Origin: Candidatus Peregrinibacteria bacterium
Lineage (GTDB): Bacteria > Patescibacteriota > Gracilibacteria > UM-FILTER-43-11
NCBI GenBank assembly: GCA_003154375.1
Contig: PMDG01000028.1
Span: forward strand, 55,313-109,306
Reading direction: 5' to 3'
DNA: 53,994 bases
This document shows, in pieces, positions 17,795-25,900 of the stretch; position 1 is the first letter of the stretch; the number at the start of each line of letters is the position of its first letter. A model generated the notes under the pieces. The model saw nothing but the letters and a program-made list of their open reading frames with translations, had not been told where the DNA came from and did no database searches. The position numbers and the translations under genes are program-made.

Positions 17795-18856
17795 ATGGGA
17801 AATCTCTATTTATTCACCGGCGAAGAAACCTTCCTGCTCAGCCAGCAGATCCGTGCGTGGAAGGAGGGATTCCGAAAGCGTTTTGAGGGCGATTTGAATC
17901 TGGCGGTGCTGGATGGCTCCCAGGAGGATGAGGCCAGTCTCATTTCCCAAATGGAGACGATGCCTTTTTTAGCGGACAAGCGATTGATCTTTATCGAAAA
18001 TTTGCCCGAGGCGGCAAAGGCTTCTGCCAAGGATGCGGACGACAAGGATGAGGACGAAGAGAAAAAGGCGGATGCAAACCAAAAACTGATCGATTATCTT
18101 GAAAAGATCCCCGAAACCAGCGTGGTGATTTTTGTTCAGCCAAAGCCCGACAAACGGAAAAGATTGTACAAAAAAATTGTTCATCTCTCGACTGTCGCTC
18201 GAGATGACAAGGGTGGCATGGTCGCAGAGGTGAAAGAGTTTAATCCGCTAAAGCCGGCTGCGCTCAGCCAATGGATCCAACAGCAAGCGGCGGCTTACAA
18301 GGCGGTCATCGATCCAAGATCTTCAGAGCATTTGGCGGGCTTGGTGGGCGAGAGCCTGTGGCGTCTGGACCAGGAGCTCCACAAGTTGGCCGCCTACACG
18401 GAAGGTAAACCTATCACTCCTGATGATATCGATAAATTGGTGATCCCTTCGCTGGAGGCCAATGTGTTTCACCTGACCGATGCCCTGGGCGCCAAGGATG
18501 CCCGAAAGGCGATCCAATGTTTGCACCAGTCCGTGGCCGCAGGAGAGAACCTGCGCCAAGTGTTTTACATGGTCGTCCGTCAGTTTCGCTTGCTTCTTTT
18601 GGTTTGCGCCTATCTTTCCAATTATCCGAACGCCACGGCGCAGAGTTTGGCGACCTCGCTCAAGATGCATCCCTTTGTGGCCCGCAACACCATGGGCCAA
18701 GCCAAGCGCTTCAAGATGGCTGAGCTCAAGGAGGCTTATCGGAAATTGTTGGATCTCGATCTTGCCATGAAGACCAGCAAGATCCAGACGACCACGGATA
18801 ACCAGGACGAGCTGGCCATGGCCATCGAGCAATTCATTTTGGAATTCTGCCGATAA
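17795..18856 (+). CDS. holA: DNA polymerase III delta subunit (clamp loader)
   Basis: HolA opens the sliding clamp as part of the clamp-loader complex. The ATG at 17795 gives 353 residues beginning MGNLYLFTGEETFLLSQQI, the normal delta start in which a degenerate P-loop is followed by a helix; upstream in-frame codons lie in repeat DNA. Supporting blocks are VLDGSQEDEASLISQMETMP, KRLIFIENLP, an acidic insert near residues 70-90, FNPLKPAALSQWI, and the C-terminal collar helices with QVFYMVVRQFRLLLLVCAYL. The length fits the family (about 330-350). It is preceded by a 12-bp-period repeat that reaches its start codon. Confidence 0.92.
   Translation: MGNLYLFTGEETFLLSQQIRAWKEGFRKRFEGDLNLAVLDGSQEDEASLISQMETMPFLADKRLIFIENLPEAAKASAKDADDKDEDEEKKADANQKLIDYLEKIPETSVVIFVQPKPDKRKRLYKKIVHLSTVARDDKGGMVAEVKEFNPLKPAALSQWIQQQAAAYKAVIDPRSSEHLAGLVGESLWRLDQELHKLAAYTEGKPITPDDIDKLVIPSLEANVFHLTDALGAKDARKAIQCLHQSVAAGENLRQVFYMVVRQFRLLLLVCAYLSNYPNATAQSLATSLKMHPFVARNTMGQAKRFKMAELKEAYRKLLDLDLAMKTSKIQTTTDNQDELAMAIEQFILEFCR
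18164..18184. repeat. 8-5-8 palindrome, copy 4 (inside holA)
   Basis: TTGTACAA-AAAAA-TTGTTCAT, in frame as Leu-Tyr-Lys-Lys-Ile-Val-His. Confidence 0.6.
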
Positions 18857-18961
18857 ATTATGTTTGGTGTACGATAAACTTTAAGCGGCAAGCGTTTTTT
18901 TATAGACTTTATTTATTGTGAGTGATTAAATAACACCCAATAATAAAATTTTTTCAAATTT

Positions 18962-19750
18962 ATGAAAAAAACAGATGCCCCTGAGATCCCTGTCCCTGAG
19001 ATGGCGGACGAGGCTTTGGTCGCGGAATTCCAGCGGAGGGCCCCTAATTTGCCAGAGGAGCTGAAGGAAAAGGCATCAGCCGCTTTGGCCTCTCAAACCC
19101 GCTTGAGGGCAAAGGGCGCTGTCGGTGGCGAGGGCAAGTCTGCGGAGGTTGGTGTCGAGGCCCAAGGATTGTCCTATTACGAATCCCAACACAAACGCCT
19201 TCTCGGCGTTATCAAAAGGGATCACCCGTGGGAAACGGTCTGTTCAAGGCTTTTGGCCAACGATGGCGAAAAACTCAAGAAGGCCAAGGCAATGCAGGGC
19301 GGGGGCGAGCTTGTCGGTATCGATGCGGATGGGAAAATATTGTTCAAGGACAAGGGGGTGGAACCGGTGATGTACGGCTATGACAAGGAAGGCAAGTTGC
19401 TGCAGATCTATGACCGTGAATCGGAGCAAATGGCCAAAGTGGTAAAATGGGCTAACTATCTACAGATCCGCGGAAAGGTCCGTTCGGACGGCTACGAATT
19501 GTTTGGAGACGACGGAAATGGCGGTTTGGGGGATGAGATGAGGCAGGTCGGAACACACACCAAAGAGCCGCTTGTCGCAAGCAAAGACGGAAAAGGATGG
19601 AGGGTCTCCTGGCTGGAATCTGGTGATGTGCCCAACCACGCCAAGAATTTGATGTTCAATCCGAAAGATGGCGGGTTAGTGTTCGTGGGCGCCAACGAGT
19701 CCCTTAGCAGCGGCGAGCTCCAAGGGGCGGTAAGGCTGTTGAGGGTCTAA
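18962..19750 (+). CDS. DUF4256-like protein, divergent paralog A
   Basis: A 262-residue cytosolic protein. From residue 75 it follows a pattern shared with the protein at 21327: 'W..V.SRLLANDG..L..A.AM..GGEL', then GVEPVMYGYDKEG, GYELFGDDG, SWLESGDVPN and a closing AVRLLRV. This layout (conserved Trp, 'AN', 'GGE', 'SWL.(S/T)..', then a strand ending in L-R-V) resembles DUF4256, and the clearer DUF4256 protein at 36753 supports that. The N-terminal 70 residues are charged and Ala-rich. Function unknown. The upstream region is AT-rich (18900-18960), with no clean promoter seen. It converges on the DedA-UppP gene. Confidence 0.6.
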   Translation: MKKTDAPEIPVPEMADEALVAEFQRRAPNLPEELKEKASAALASQTRLRAKGAVGGEGKSAEVGVEAQGLSYYESQHKRLLGVIKRDHPWETVCSRLLANDGEKLKKAKAMQGGGELVGIDADGKILFKDKGVEPVMYGYDKEGKLLQIYDRESEQMAKVVKWANYLQIRGKVRSDGYELFGDDGNGGLGDEMRQVGTHTKEPLVASKDGKGWRVSWLESGDVPNHAKNLMFNPKDGGLVFVGANESLSSGELQGAVRLLRV

Positions 19751-19763
19751 TAAAAGGACAAAG

Positions 19764-19801
19764 GATTCAGGATTCAGGAAACAGCTGAATTCTGAATCCT
19801 G
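19764..19801. repeat. heptad inverted repeat between convergent genes
   Basis: GATTCAG twice in tandem (19764-19777), then after a short loop CTGAATT, CTGAATC, CT (19785-19800). The arms pair over at least 9 bp (AGGATTCAG / CTGAATCCT). It lies between the DUF4256-like and DedA-UppP stops. Confidence 0.75.
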
Positions 19802-19805
19802 GGTT

Positions 19806-21089
19806 TTAGAGGAAAGCCATTATCAAAGTCCCTAGCAGAATCACATAAGCCGCGAAAGGTCGCAGGGTGTGTTTTTTGAGGAACTTGAGCAAATAGTGGA
19901 TCGTTCCAATGCTGACCACGAAGGCGGTGATGAAACCGATCAAAGAAAAGCGGGGGTCAGGCCATGCCACGATCCCATGCCGAAGGTCATAGAGGGCGTA
20001 GGTGGTTGCGGCTAGCACTGCCACTCCACCCAAAAGAAATGAAAATTTGGCCGCCGCATCCCTCCGAATGCCCGTCAGAAGTCCAGCGCCTATGGTCATG
20101 CCCGAGCGGGAAAGGGAAGGCAAGATGGCCACTGCCTGTGCAAAGCCGATAATCAGCGATTTTTTGAGGTCTACGTGTTCCCCTTCGCTTTGGCCACTTT
20201 TCCACTCTGCAAAAAGGTAAAAGAAACCTCCGACGATAAAGAAAAGTCCGATGGCGAAGAAGCCTCGGCTCCAGTCGCCATCTAATGAGTCCTTCAGGAA
20301 TAACCCAGCCGCGATGGCGGGTAAGGTGCCTATAGCGAGCTTGAGGAAAAGCGTGTTTTTCCATCCTCCGTGTCGAATGGCATGGAATATTTCCGTGAAC
20401 ATCCCAATCCAGTCTCGCCAGAAATAGAGAAGGACGGCGAGGAGCGATCCTGTGTGCAGGAAAATGTCGAATGTCTGAAGGCTGTCGGCCGTGATGTGGG
20501 CAGGCATCTTCACAAAGTGTTCCACGAGCACAAGGTGTCCCGAGCTGGAGATCGGCAGGAATTCAGTGAGGCCTTGGACGACCCCAAGTAGGATGGCACT
20601 CATGTCTGTGGTGGCGTAGAAATGGCTCTTGAGAATCCAGCTGGCGAGCGAGCCAACCAAAAGGTAGCGGGGAAGACGTCCGCACATTACGGCGGTGATG
20701 AATTTTTTGTAAGGCATTTCGAAAATACCCGCGGACCACGTGATCAGCTTAAACGGAAACGGGGTGTAACCGATGAGCAAAACGCCCCAGAACCCCCATT
20801 TTTTGATGATGTGTTCCGCGCGTTCGAGTCGTTTTTGGCCGAAGAGCCATAGGAACACTGGGTGGCCGAGCCATTTGCCAAGGTAAAAGCCGATGGTCGC
20901 ACCCACGAATGTGGCAATGCCAACGGCGATGAAAATAAGATGTAGGGGCAGTCCGGCCGCCGAGCCCATGGTCATGTAGACCTCGGAGGGGATGGGCAAA
21001 ATGAACTGCTCAAAGGCGGTCAAAATGAAGATGCCAAGGACCCCGTGGGCTTGGATGATCTGCCTGGCGAATTCCATGAGGGCATGCAT
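19806..21089 (-). CDS. uppP: DedA-family protein fused to undecaprenyl-diphosphatase (UppP)
   Basis: A single uninterrupted frame of 427 residues (ATG at 21089; a TTG ten codons upstream is less likely). Residues 1-170 are a DedA/SNARE-associated domain: FILPIPSEVYMTMGSAAG, GATIGFYLGKWLG, then the amphipathic GRLPRYLLVG. From about residue 165 a complete UppP begins (MSAILLGVVQGLTEFLPISS, then SGHLVL) with the second signature SLSRSGMTIGAG. UppP removes a phosphate from undecaprenyl diphosphate outside the membrane; some DedA proteins (UptA) are reported to return undecaprenyl phosphate across it. The fusion therefore joins two successive steps of lipid-carrier recycling. Multiple membrane segments run throughout. 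A frameshift or assembly join is unlikely, because both domains are intact and in one frame. Confidence 0.92.
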   Translation of the reverse strand: MHALMEFARQIIQAHGVLGIFILTAFEQFILPIPSEVYMTMGSAAGLPLHLIFIAVGIATFVGATIGFYLGKWLGHPVFLWLFGQKRLERAEHIIKKWGFWGVLLIGYTPFPFKLITWSAGIFEMPYKKFITAVMCGRLPRYLLVGSLASWILKSHFYATTDMSAILLGVVQGLTEFLPISSSGHLVLVEHFVKMPAHITADSLQTFDIFLHTGSLLAVLLYFWRDWIGMFTEIFHAIRHGGWKNTLFLKLAIGTLPAIAAGLFLKDSLDGDWSRGFFAIGLFFIVGGFFYLFAEWKSGQSEGEHVDLKKSLIIGFAQAVAILPSLSRSGMTIGAGLLTGIRRDAAAKFSFLLGGVAVLAATTYALYDLRHGIVAWPDPRFSLIGFITAFVVSIGTIHYLLKFLKKHTLRPFAAYVILLGTLIMAFL

Positions 21090-21174
21090 GGGGGATTGGT
21101 TACTAGGATAGGGTAGCAAATTTGGGTACGATTGTCATTTTAGTTATCTTTTGTCATTTCCTCCTTTAACTGTC

Positions 21175-21194
21175 ATTCCCGCATAGGCGGGAAT
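21175..21194. repeat. REP-like hairpin ATTCCCGC/GCGGGAAT, copy 1
   Basis: ATTCCCGC-ATAG-GCGGGAAT preceded by GTC. It is a solitary copy of the palindrome that frames the GIY-YIG gene; a decayed reverse partner (GATTCCC...GGGGGATGGCATGA) follows at about 21228-21256. Confidence 0.8.
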
Positions 21195-21268
21195 CTACTG
21201 ATCGACCATCATGTTTTGGCAAGAGGAAGATTCCCTTCTGCAGGGGGATGGCATGAAAGTCGATTATA

Positions 21269-21296
21269 TTGACAAATATTAATAAAATTGTATAAA
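21269..21296 (+). promoter_or_regulatory. strong promoter of DUF4256-like paralog B
   Basis: TTGACA (21269-21274), a 16-base spacer and TATAAA (21291-21296). The first part, TTGACAAATATTAA, is identical to the promoter at 51989. The leader is about 24 nt. Confidence 0.8.
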
Positions 21297-21326
21297 ATAA
21301 AAAATGATAATCCTAAATAACTATTT

Positions 21327-22031
21327 ATGCGAAGCAATCCAAAATCGAACGGCCTCTTGCCACCATCTAGGCCGCGAAGGCCTCGGGCAGACCCAGACCA
21401 ACTTAAGGAGGGCGTTGCTGTTTTTGACAGTGTCCGCTCGGACGTGACGGAAGCCCTGTCCGCCGAGGCCGTACCCGAAGTCGCAGGCCTCGCCCGCTTC
21501 AAGGCACAGTATGAGGGGCTGGAACCCGAATACAGGTTCGGCTGCGCATGGTCAGAAGTGGAAACTCGCCTCCTTGCCAACGACGGTCATTACCTAAGGC
21601 TTGCGGAGGCCATGGAAAAAGGCGGTGTACTTTTTAAGGTCGATAAGGTCGGAAATCCTCTTATTGCCGATGGCGGCGTGGAGCCGATTATGACCGGCAT
21701 GAATTACGCGGATACCCGCAAGGCCGTGATGTTCGCGGAAAAGGAAGGAAGACAGGTGCCTACAGGATACGAACTGTTTCCCAATTCCGGGGGGTACGAA
21801 AAAGATTCTGAGATACTCGTCTTTAAAAGGGCTACAAATGAGCATTTTATACGGTCAGGGAACAAAAAAGAGTTTCGTGGTTCCTGGCTGGAATCCGGGG
21901 AAAATCCAGACAGGCCGTGGTGCGCTTTTTTCGATCCGGATTACGGTTATGTCCGCGTGGACTACGGTAATCCGAGGATATCAGGATCGACGCTCGGGGT
22001 GCGTCGTCTGCTAAGGGTAAAAAAAGTATAA
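21327..22031 (+). CDS. DUF4256-like protein, divergent paralog B
   Basis: A 234-residue soluble protein and a close paralog of the one at 18962. Shared blocks are WSEVETRLLANDGHYLRLAE, AMEKGGVLFKVDKVGNPL, GGVEPIMTG, PTGYELFPNSGGYE, GSWLESGENPDRPW and GVRRLLRV. The first 60 residues are basic and Pro/Arg-rich, then acidic, and are not shared, so the N-terminus may act as a localising tail. No signal peptide or membrane segment. The gene has its own consensus promoter and converges on the GIY-YIG gene. Function unknown. Confidence 0.6.
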   Translation: MRSNPKSNGLLPPSRPRRPRADPDQLKEGVAVFDSVRSDVTEALSAEAVPEVAGLARFKAQYEGLEPEYRFGCAWSEVETRLLANDGHYLRLAEAMEKGGVLFKVDKVGNPLIADGGVEPIMTGMNYADTRKAVMFAEKEGRQVPTGYELFPNSGGYEKDSEILVFKRATNEHFIRSGNKKEFRGSWLESGENPDRPWCAFFDPDYGYVRVDYGNPRISGSTLGVRRLLRVKKV

Positions 22032-22107
22032 ATGGATCAGGTCGGAGTCCGCACGCGTACGGCACCTCTTCGGCATGCCTCTTTTGTCATTCCCGCCCCC
22101 CACCCTG

Positions 22108-22443
22108 TCATTCCCGCGCAGGCGGGAATCTCTGAATAGGTTGATCATTACCACCGTTCAACCATTCCCTGCTCAGATCCTTCCATTCGGGATTCATTTC
22201 ATTGATCAACCTTTCTTTCCATGCGCGATTCCATTTCTTGAGTTTCTTTTCGCGGTAAATGGCTTCACGTATGTCATCGCCTTCCTCAAAATAGACCAAG
22301 TATTTCACGTTGTAACGCTTGGTGAAACCCTCGATTTTGCCAGACCTGTGTTCTTCCATCCGTATCATCAGGTCGTTGGTGACGCCGATGTAAAGGGTGG
22401 AGCGCGTGAGGTTGGTCAGGATGTATACAAAATATTGTCTCAT
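22108..22443 (-). CDS. GIY-YIG family nuclease framed by REP-like palindromes
   Basis: A 111-residue single-domain GIY-YIG endonuclease of the small UvrC-like type. The start MRQYFVYILTNLTRSTLYIG holds the 'VYIL...LYIG' core; Arg in NDLMIRMEEHRSG and Glu in EAIYREKKLKKWNRAWKERL are the other expected active-site residues. The ATG at 22443 is chosen because upstream codons belong to a repeat. The last residues (RFPPARE) and the TGA stop are encoded by the arm of the hairpin at 22110-22129, so gene and repeat are physically fused. A second hairpin lies at 22494-22513 beyond the start. This arrangement resembles RAYT-REP systems with a different nuclease. Confidence 0.9.
   Translation of the reverse strand: MRQYFVYILTNLTRSTLYIGVTNDLMIRMEEHRSGKIEGFTKRYNVKYLVYFEEGDDIREAIYREKKLKKWNRAWKERLINEMNPEWKDLSREWLNGGNDQPIQRFPPARE
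22110..22129. repeat. REP-like hairpin, copy 2 (3' side of the GIY-YIG gene)
   Basis: ATTCCCGC-GCAG-GCGGGAAT. It overlaps the 3' end of the GIY-YIG coding sequence. A truncated GTCATTCCCGCC precedes it at 22086. Confidence 0.85.
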
Positions 22444-22493
22444 AATCAAAAAAGTTATTAGTTTAAATTCAATAAAGAAAATCATGGTAGCAG

Positions 22494-22513
22494 ATTCCCG
22501 TCTGCACGGGAAT
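22494..22513. repeat. REP-like hairpin, copy 3 (5' side of the GIY-YIG gene)
   Basis: ATTCCCGT-CTGC-ACGGGAAT followed by GAC. The innermost pair is T-A instead of C-G, so the stem is kept by a compensatory change. It is inverted relative to copy 2. Confidence 0.85.
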
Positions 22514-22588
22514 GACAATGGGGAGTGGGAATGGCGTATAGCGGCAGAAGTGAAAGATGGGGCAGGTGTAGCAGCCTCGTAATAGGGA

Positions 22589-22613
22589 ATTGGTCATTGG
22601 CTCATTGGTCATT
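22589..22613. repeat. heptad repeat upstream of argS
   Basis: ATTGGTC, ATTGGCT, (C), ATTGGTC, ATTG: period 7 with one extra base. It lies about 33 bases before the argS ATG. Confidence 0.6.
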
Positions 22614-22645
22614 GATAAGTTATAATCCCCCCGTAATCCAACCCC

Positions 22646-24403
22646 ATGAGAAACAACAACCTGTCGTACGTCAAAGAGGTCATGATCAAGGCCATCAAGG
22701 AAGCGGGTTTCCAAGTGGATCTAGCCGATTTGAAATTGGAACGCACCAAACAATTGGCCCACGGCCATTTCGCCACTAACGTGGCCATGATGATCGCGGG
22801 CCTGGCCTCCGTAGCTTCAGCGAAGGAGGGGAAGGCGAAACAGAACCCCCGTGCCGTGGCCGAGGCCATCCTGAAAAAACTGGATCCGAAACTGTTCACC
22901 AAAATGGAAGTCGCCGGCCCGGGTTTCATCAATGTCTGGATTGAACAAAATTTTTATTCAAAAGTCGCGGTTTCGATTGTGGAATCGATCGACAAAATGG
23001 TTCAGGAAGTTCTTCCGGTCGGCTTCGCCAAAGGCACCATGGTTATCGATTATTCGCACCCCAACATCGCCAAGCCCATGGGCGTGCATCATCTGCTTTC
23101 CACCATTCTCGGCGACTCGATCAAGAAGACTTATCGCAAGGTCGGCTGGACCGTGGTGGCCGACAATTTCATCGGCGACATGGGCACCCAATTCGGTAAG
23201 CTCATCCACGCCATCAAGAAGTGGGGGAATATGGCCGAGATCGAAAAGGATCCCATCCCGAATTTGCTCAAGCTTTACGTGCAATTCCACTTTGAGGCCG
23301 ACAAGGATGTGGAGCTGGATGACGAGGCCCGCGCCGAGTACAAAAAGTTCGAGGACGGCGACTCGGAAAGCCGCCGCATGTGGGAAAAGATCGTGGAATG
23401 GAGCAAGCTTGAGATCCAGCCTATTTACGATCGGCTGGGCGTGGAATTCGACCAGATGAACGGCGAGAGTTTTTACGAGGACAAGATGAGGCCGATCCTC
23501 GACGAGGGGCGAAAGTCCGGCGTGATCGTGGACGGCAAGGATGGGGCCTGGATCGTCCCCTCCGATAATCCAGACGAGCCCCCGGCGGTCATGCGCAAGG
23601 CCGATGGCGCCACATTGTATGTCACCCGCGATCTGGCCCGCATCAAATACTGGGAAAAGATGTGGAAGCCCGACCTTATGGTGAATGTGGTCGATGTGGC
23701 GCAGGAATTCCACTTCAAGAAACTGTTCGAGGTGGCGGAAAAGATGAAAATGACCAAAGCCAAGAATGTGCATGTGCCCTTCGGCCGAATGCAATTCAAG
23801 GATGGTTCCATGAGCACCCGAAAGGGGAACATCATCATGCTGAGCCAGCTCTTGGACGAGGCCGAGGTGCGCGCCCGCAAATTGATCGAGGATAAGAATG
23901 TGGAATTGGACGAGGCTGGAAAGGCTGAACTCTCGCGGGTGATGGGTATCGGGAGCGTCAAATACAGTGTCCTGCACCAGAACCGGACCTCGAATATCAC
24001 CTTCGACTGGGACAAGATGCTCAGTTTCGAGGGCAATTCAGCGCCTTATCTTATGTATACTTTGGCGCGCGCAAAATCGATTTTCCGCAAGGCCGCCCTT
24101 AAGCCCGATGAATGTGCCGACTTCGATCTCGTTTTGTCGGACGACAAGGAGACAAAGCTGATGCTGGATCTCATGGCCTATCCCGAATCATTGGAACGTG
24201 CGGCCCGGGATTTCAAGCCGAGCCATTTGGCGAACTATCTTTACGAGTTGGCCCAGGATTTCAACGCGTTCTACAACGACCTGCCCATCTTGCAGGCTGA
24301 AAGGGAGCTTCGTGATAGCCGCCTGCTCCTCACCTCCGCCACAGTCAAAGTGATGGAAGAGGTGTTCGGGCTCTTGGGATTGGAAGTGCCTGAAAAGATG
24401 TGA
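22646..24403 (+). CDS. argS: arginyl-tRNA synthetase
   Basis: ArgS charges tRNA-Arg. The 585-residue class I synthetase has an N-terminal tRNA-binding domain (residues 1-110, with HGHFATNVAMMIAGLA), the HIGH-equivalent SHPNIAKPMGVHHLLSTIL, the segment DNFIGDMGTQFGKLI, the KMSKS-equivalent GSMSTRKGNIIML, and a C-terminal anticodon-binding DALR domain from about 460 (MYTLARAKSIFRKA). It starts at ATG 22646 with no visible Shine-Dalgarno. The end of the gene meets the divergent first copy of the structured repeat (24438-24622). An 8-5-8 palindrome lies inside near residue 100. Confidence 0.96.
   Translation: MRNNNLSYVKEVMIKAIKEAGFQVDLADLKLERTKQLAHGHFATNVAMMIAGLASVASAKEGKAKQNPRAVAEAILKKLDPKLFTKMEVAGPGFINVWIEQNFYSKVAVSIVESIDKMVQEVLPVGFAKGTMVIDYSHPNIAKPMGVHHLLSTILGDSIKKTYRKVGWTVVADNFIGDMGTQFGKLIHAIKKWGNMAEIEKDPIPNLLKLYVQFHFEADKDVELDDEARAEYKKFEDGDSESRRMWEKIVEWSKLEIQPIYDRLGVEFDQMNGESFYEDKMRPILDEGRKSGVIVDGKDGAWIVPSDNPDEPPAVMRKADGATLYVTRDLARIKYWEKMWKPDLMVNVVDVAQEFHFKKLFEVAEKMKMTKAKNVHVPFGRMQFKDGSMSTRKGNIIMLSQLLDEAEVRARKLIEDKNVELDEAGKAELSRVMGIGSVKYSVLHQNRTSNITFDWDKMLSFEGNSAPYLMYTLARAKSIFRKAALKPDECADFDLVLSDDKETKLMLDLMAYPESLERAARDFKPSHLANYLYELAQDFNAFYNDLPILQAERELRDSRLLLTSATVKVMEEVFGLLGLEVPEKM
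22941..22961. repeat. 8-5-8 palindrome, copy 5 (inside argS)
   Basis: TTGAACAA-AATTT-TTATTCAA, here in a different reading frame (Ile-Glu-Gln-Asn-Phe-Tyr-Ser-Lys) from the other coding copies. Confidence 0.65.
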
Positions 24404-24437
24404 CCTCCAAAAGCCTCAAATTTTAGTCTAGAGGGAA

Positions 24438-24622
24438 GTGAGCTAAGCGTAGCGAGGAGTTGAGTGGGTCGTGGAACCTTTCAACCGGTAGCTAACGAGC
24501 CAGAAGCCCTTGAGCGTGCGTAGCGAAGGCCCGAGTGCCCACGACGGGAAGTCGCGAAGCCTAGCGAAAGGGTGAAGGCGAGACCTTGAACGGGAAAGGC
24601 CGGGGAAACCGAAGCGGTTTCC
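24438..24622. repeat. convergent-end structured element, copy A (divergent)
   Basis: Shares CTAAGCGTAGCGAGGAGT at its left end, GCGAGACCTTGA in the middle and the terminal hairpin GGAAACC-GAAGC-GGTTTCC (24604-24622). The first long stem is replaced by a different pair, GTCGTGG / CCACGAC. It sits between argS and the FecR-protein gene, ending 5 bases from the latter's stop. Confidence 0.75.
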
Positions 24623-24626
24623 ACGC

Positions 24627-25763
24627 TTAGTTGCTCATCTTTGCCACATTCCCGCATCCGACTTTGTTCAGCCGTTCCACCACGCATACTCGGTAGTAAT
24701 ACGTCTGGCCAATGGCGATGTTTTTGTCCCAATAGGCACCGAAGAAACTATTCGAGGACGTGACAAGCGCCGGATTGCTGGGATAGGAAGGGGAGGAATT
24801 CGTGGTGGATCGAACCACCTTGTAGAATTGGAAATCGTCGTTTTTGCAGGTGGTCCAATTCAGCTGGATGCCCACGCCACCGAGGCCCCTCTTTAGGCTG
24901 AGCGAAGGTTTGCAGCTGCTCGTGCCTGTGGCGGGGACGGTGGAGGTTTTAGGGGCGGTAGAGGTGGTTTTGGGAGTCGTGGGTTTGGTCGAGGTCCCTG
25001 TGGGCTGCGTGCTCCCCACTGCTGCATTATCGGAAGGGGTTGGGGCCGCGGTCTCGGCAGAGCTTCCGAATCTCAGTTCATAACCGAGCTTCAAGTCTTC
25101 CGTTTTGTTCCAAAGGAACCAATCGGAATTGGCGTAATCGGCGCTGATGTCCACGGGGCTTGGGGCTACTGTGCTTTTGGCGTCCACGGTGATCTCGCGG
25201 CCTTTACTTACAGAGGTTTGGGTCGTTCCATCGGCAAGGGTCACATTCACTTCTCCCTCGAACACTTTCACATTGATGCGCTGGTCAACAGGGTTCACGG
25301 AAAGGTCGAAGGCGGTTCCAGTCGCCTTGATGGTATTTCCCAACGCATTGATCTGATAGAGGTTGCTGCCCATGTTTTTCAGGCGATGGAATGTCTTTCC
25401 GGAATTTTGGGTGAGGAGGATGCCAGTCGCAACGACCGAATTGACCTTGAGTTCGGTGTTCTCGCTCAAACGGATAAAACTTCCATCAGGGCATTGAATC
25501 ATGGCCTTAGCTTTGTCTCCGGTTTTGATCGTGGCTCCGTAATTGAGTGTGGTGCCCACATCCGCGAATTCCCAGATCGCGCCATTCTCGGTGAAAAGCA
25601 CCTCGCCTTCCTTTTGCGCTAGTTTCAGGGAAGGGGGTGTGACGGGTTTGCTCTGGGAGGATCCCCAAACCGCGGCAACGATAATCACCAACACCGCTAA
25701 TGCGGCCAAGGGTTTCCAGTACGTGATCCAGAAGCCCACTTCTTTGGTATCTGCTTTGGTCAT
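24627..25763 (-). CDS. membrane-anchored FecR-domain protein with Fn3-like tail
   Basis: A 378-residue protein. Residues 13-34 are one membrane segment (LAALAVLVIIVAAVWG). Residues about 50-200 are a FecR domain (VLFTENGAIWEFADVG, AMIQCPDGSFIRLSENTELK, GNTIKATGTAFDLSVNP, VFEGEVNVTLADGT). A Pro/Thr/Ser linker (about 240-280) leads to a C-terminal Cys-paired Fn3-like unit (FYKVVRSTTNSSPSYPSNP, then YYYRVC) almost identical in motif to the repeats of the S-layer protein at 15543. FecR domains usually pass signals from surface receptors to sigma factors, but no sigma-factor gene is adjacent, so a structural or wall-associated role is equally possible. It lies downstream of rlmN on the same strand. 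Confidence 0.85.
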   Translation of the reverse strand: MTKADTKEVGFWITYWKPLAALAVLVIIVAAVWGSSQSKPVTPPSLKLAQKEGEVLFTENGAIWEFADVGTTLNYGATIKTGDKAKAMIQCPDGSFIRLSENTELKVNSVVATGILLTQNSGKTFHRLKNMGSNLYQINALGNTIKATGTAFDLSVNPVDQRINVKVFEGEVNVTLADGTTQTSVSKGREITVDAKSTVAPSPVDISADYANSDWFLWNKTEDLKLGYELRFGSSAETAAPTPSDNAAVGSTQPTGTSTKPTTPKTTSTAPKTSTVPATGTSSCKPSLSLKRGLGGVGIQLNWTTCKNDDFQFYKVVRSTTNSSPSYPSNPALVTSSNSFFGAYWDKNIAIGQTYYYRVCVVERLNKVGCGNVAKMSN

Positions 25764-25836
25764 AGGATTTGGGGTTAAATTAAGAGATAATCATATCGCT
25801 TTTGACGGTTTTCGGCAAACCCGATAAACAAATTTA

Positions 25837-25900
25837 GAATTATGAATTGATAATTAAGAATATTCCTTGACTCATAATTCATAATTTTTAATTCTTAATT
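25837..25900. repeat. heptad-period AT-rich repeat between rlmN and the FecR gene
   Basis: GAATTAT, GAATTGA, TAATTAA, GAAT on the left; TCATAAT, TCATAAT, TTTTAAT, TCTTAAT on the right. The period is exactly 7 and the arms are complementary. It touches the rlmN stop codon. Confidence 0.8.

Noticed and set aside
24627-25763. FecR-type sigma-factor regulatory system
   Set aside because: No sigma factor or TonB-type receptor gene is adjacent. Only the FecR domain itself is supported.
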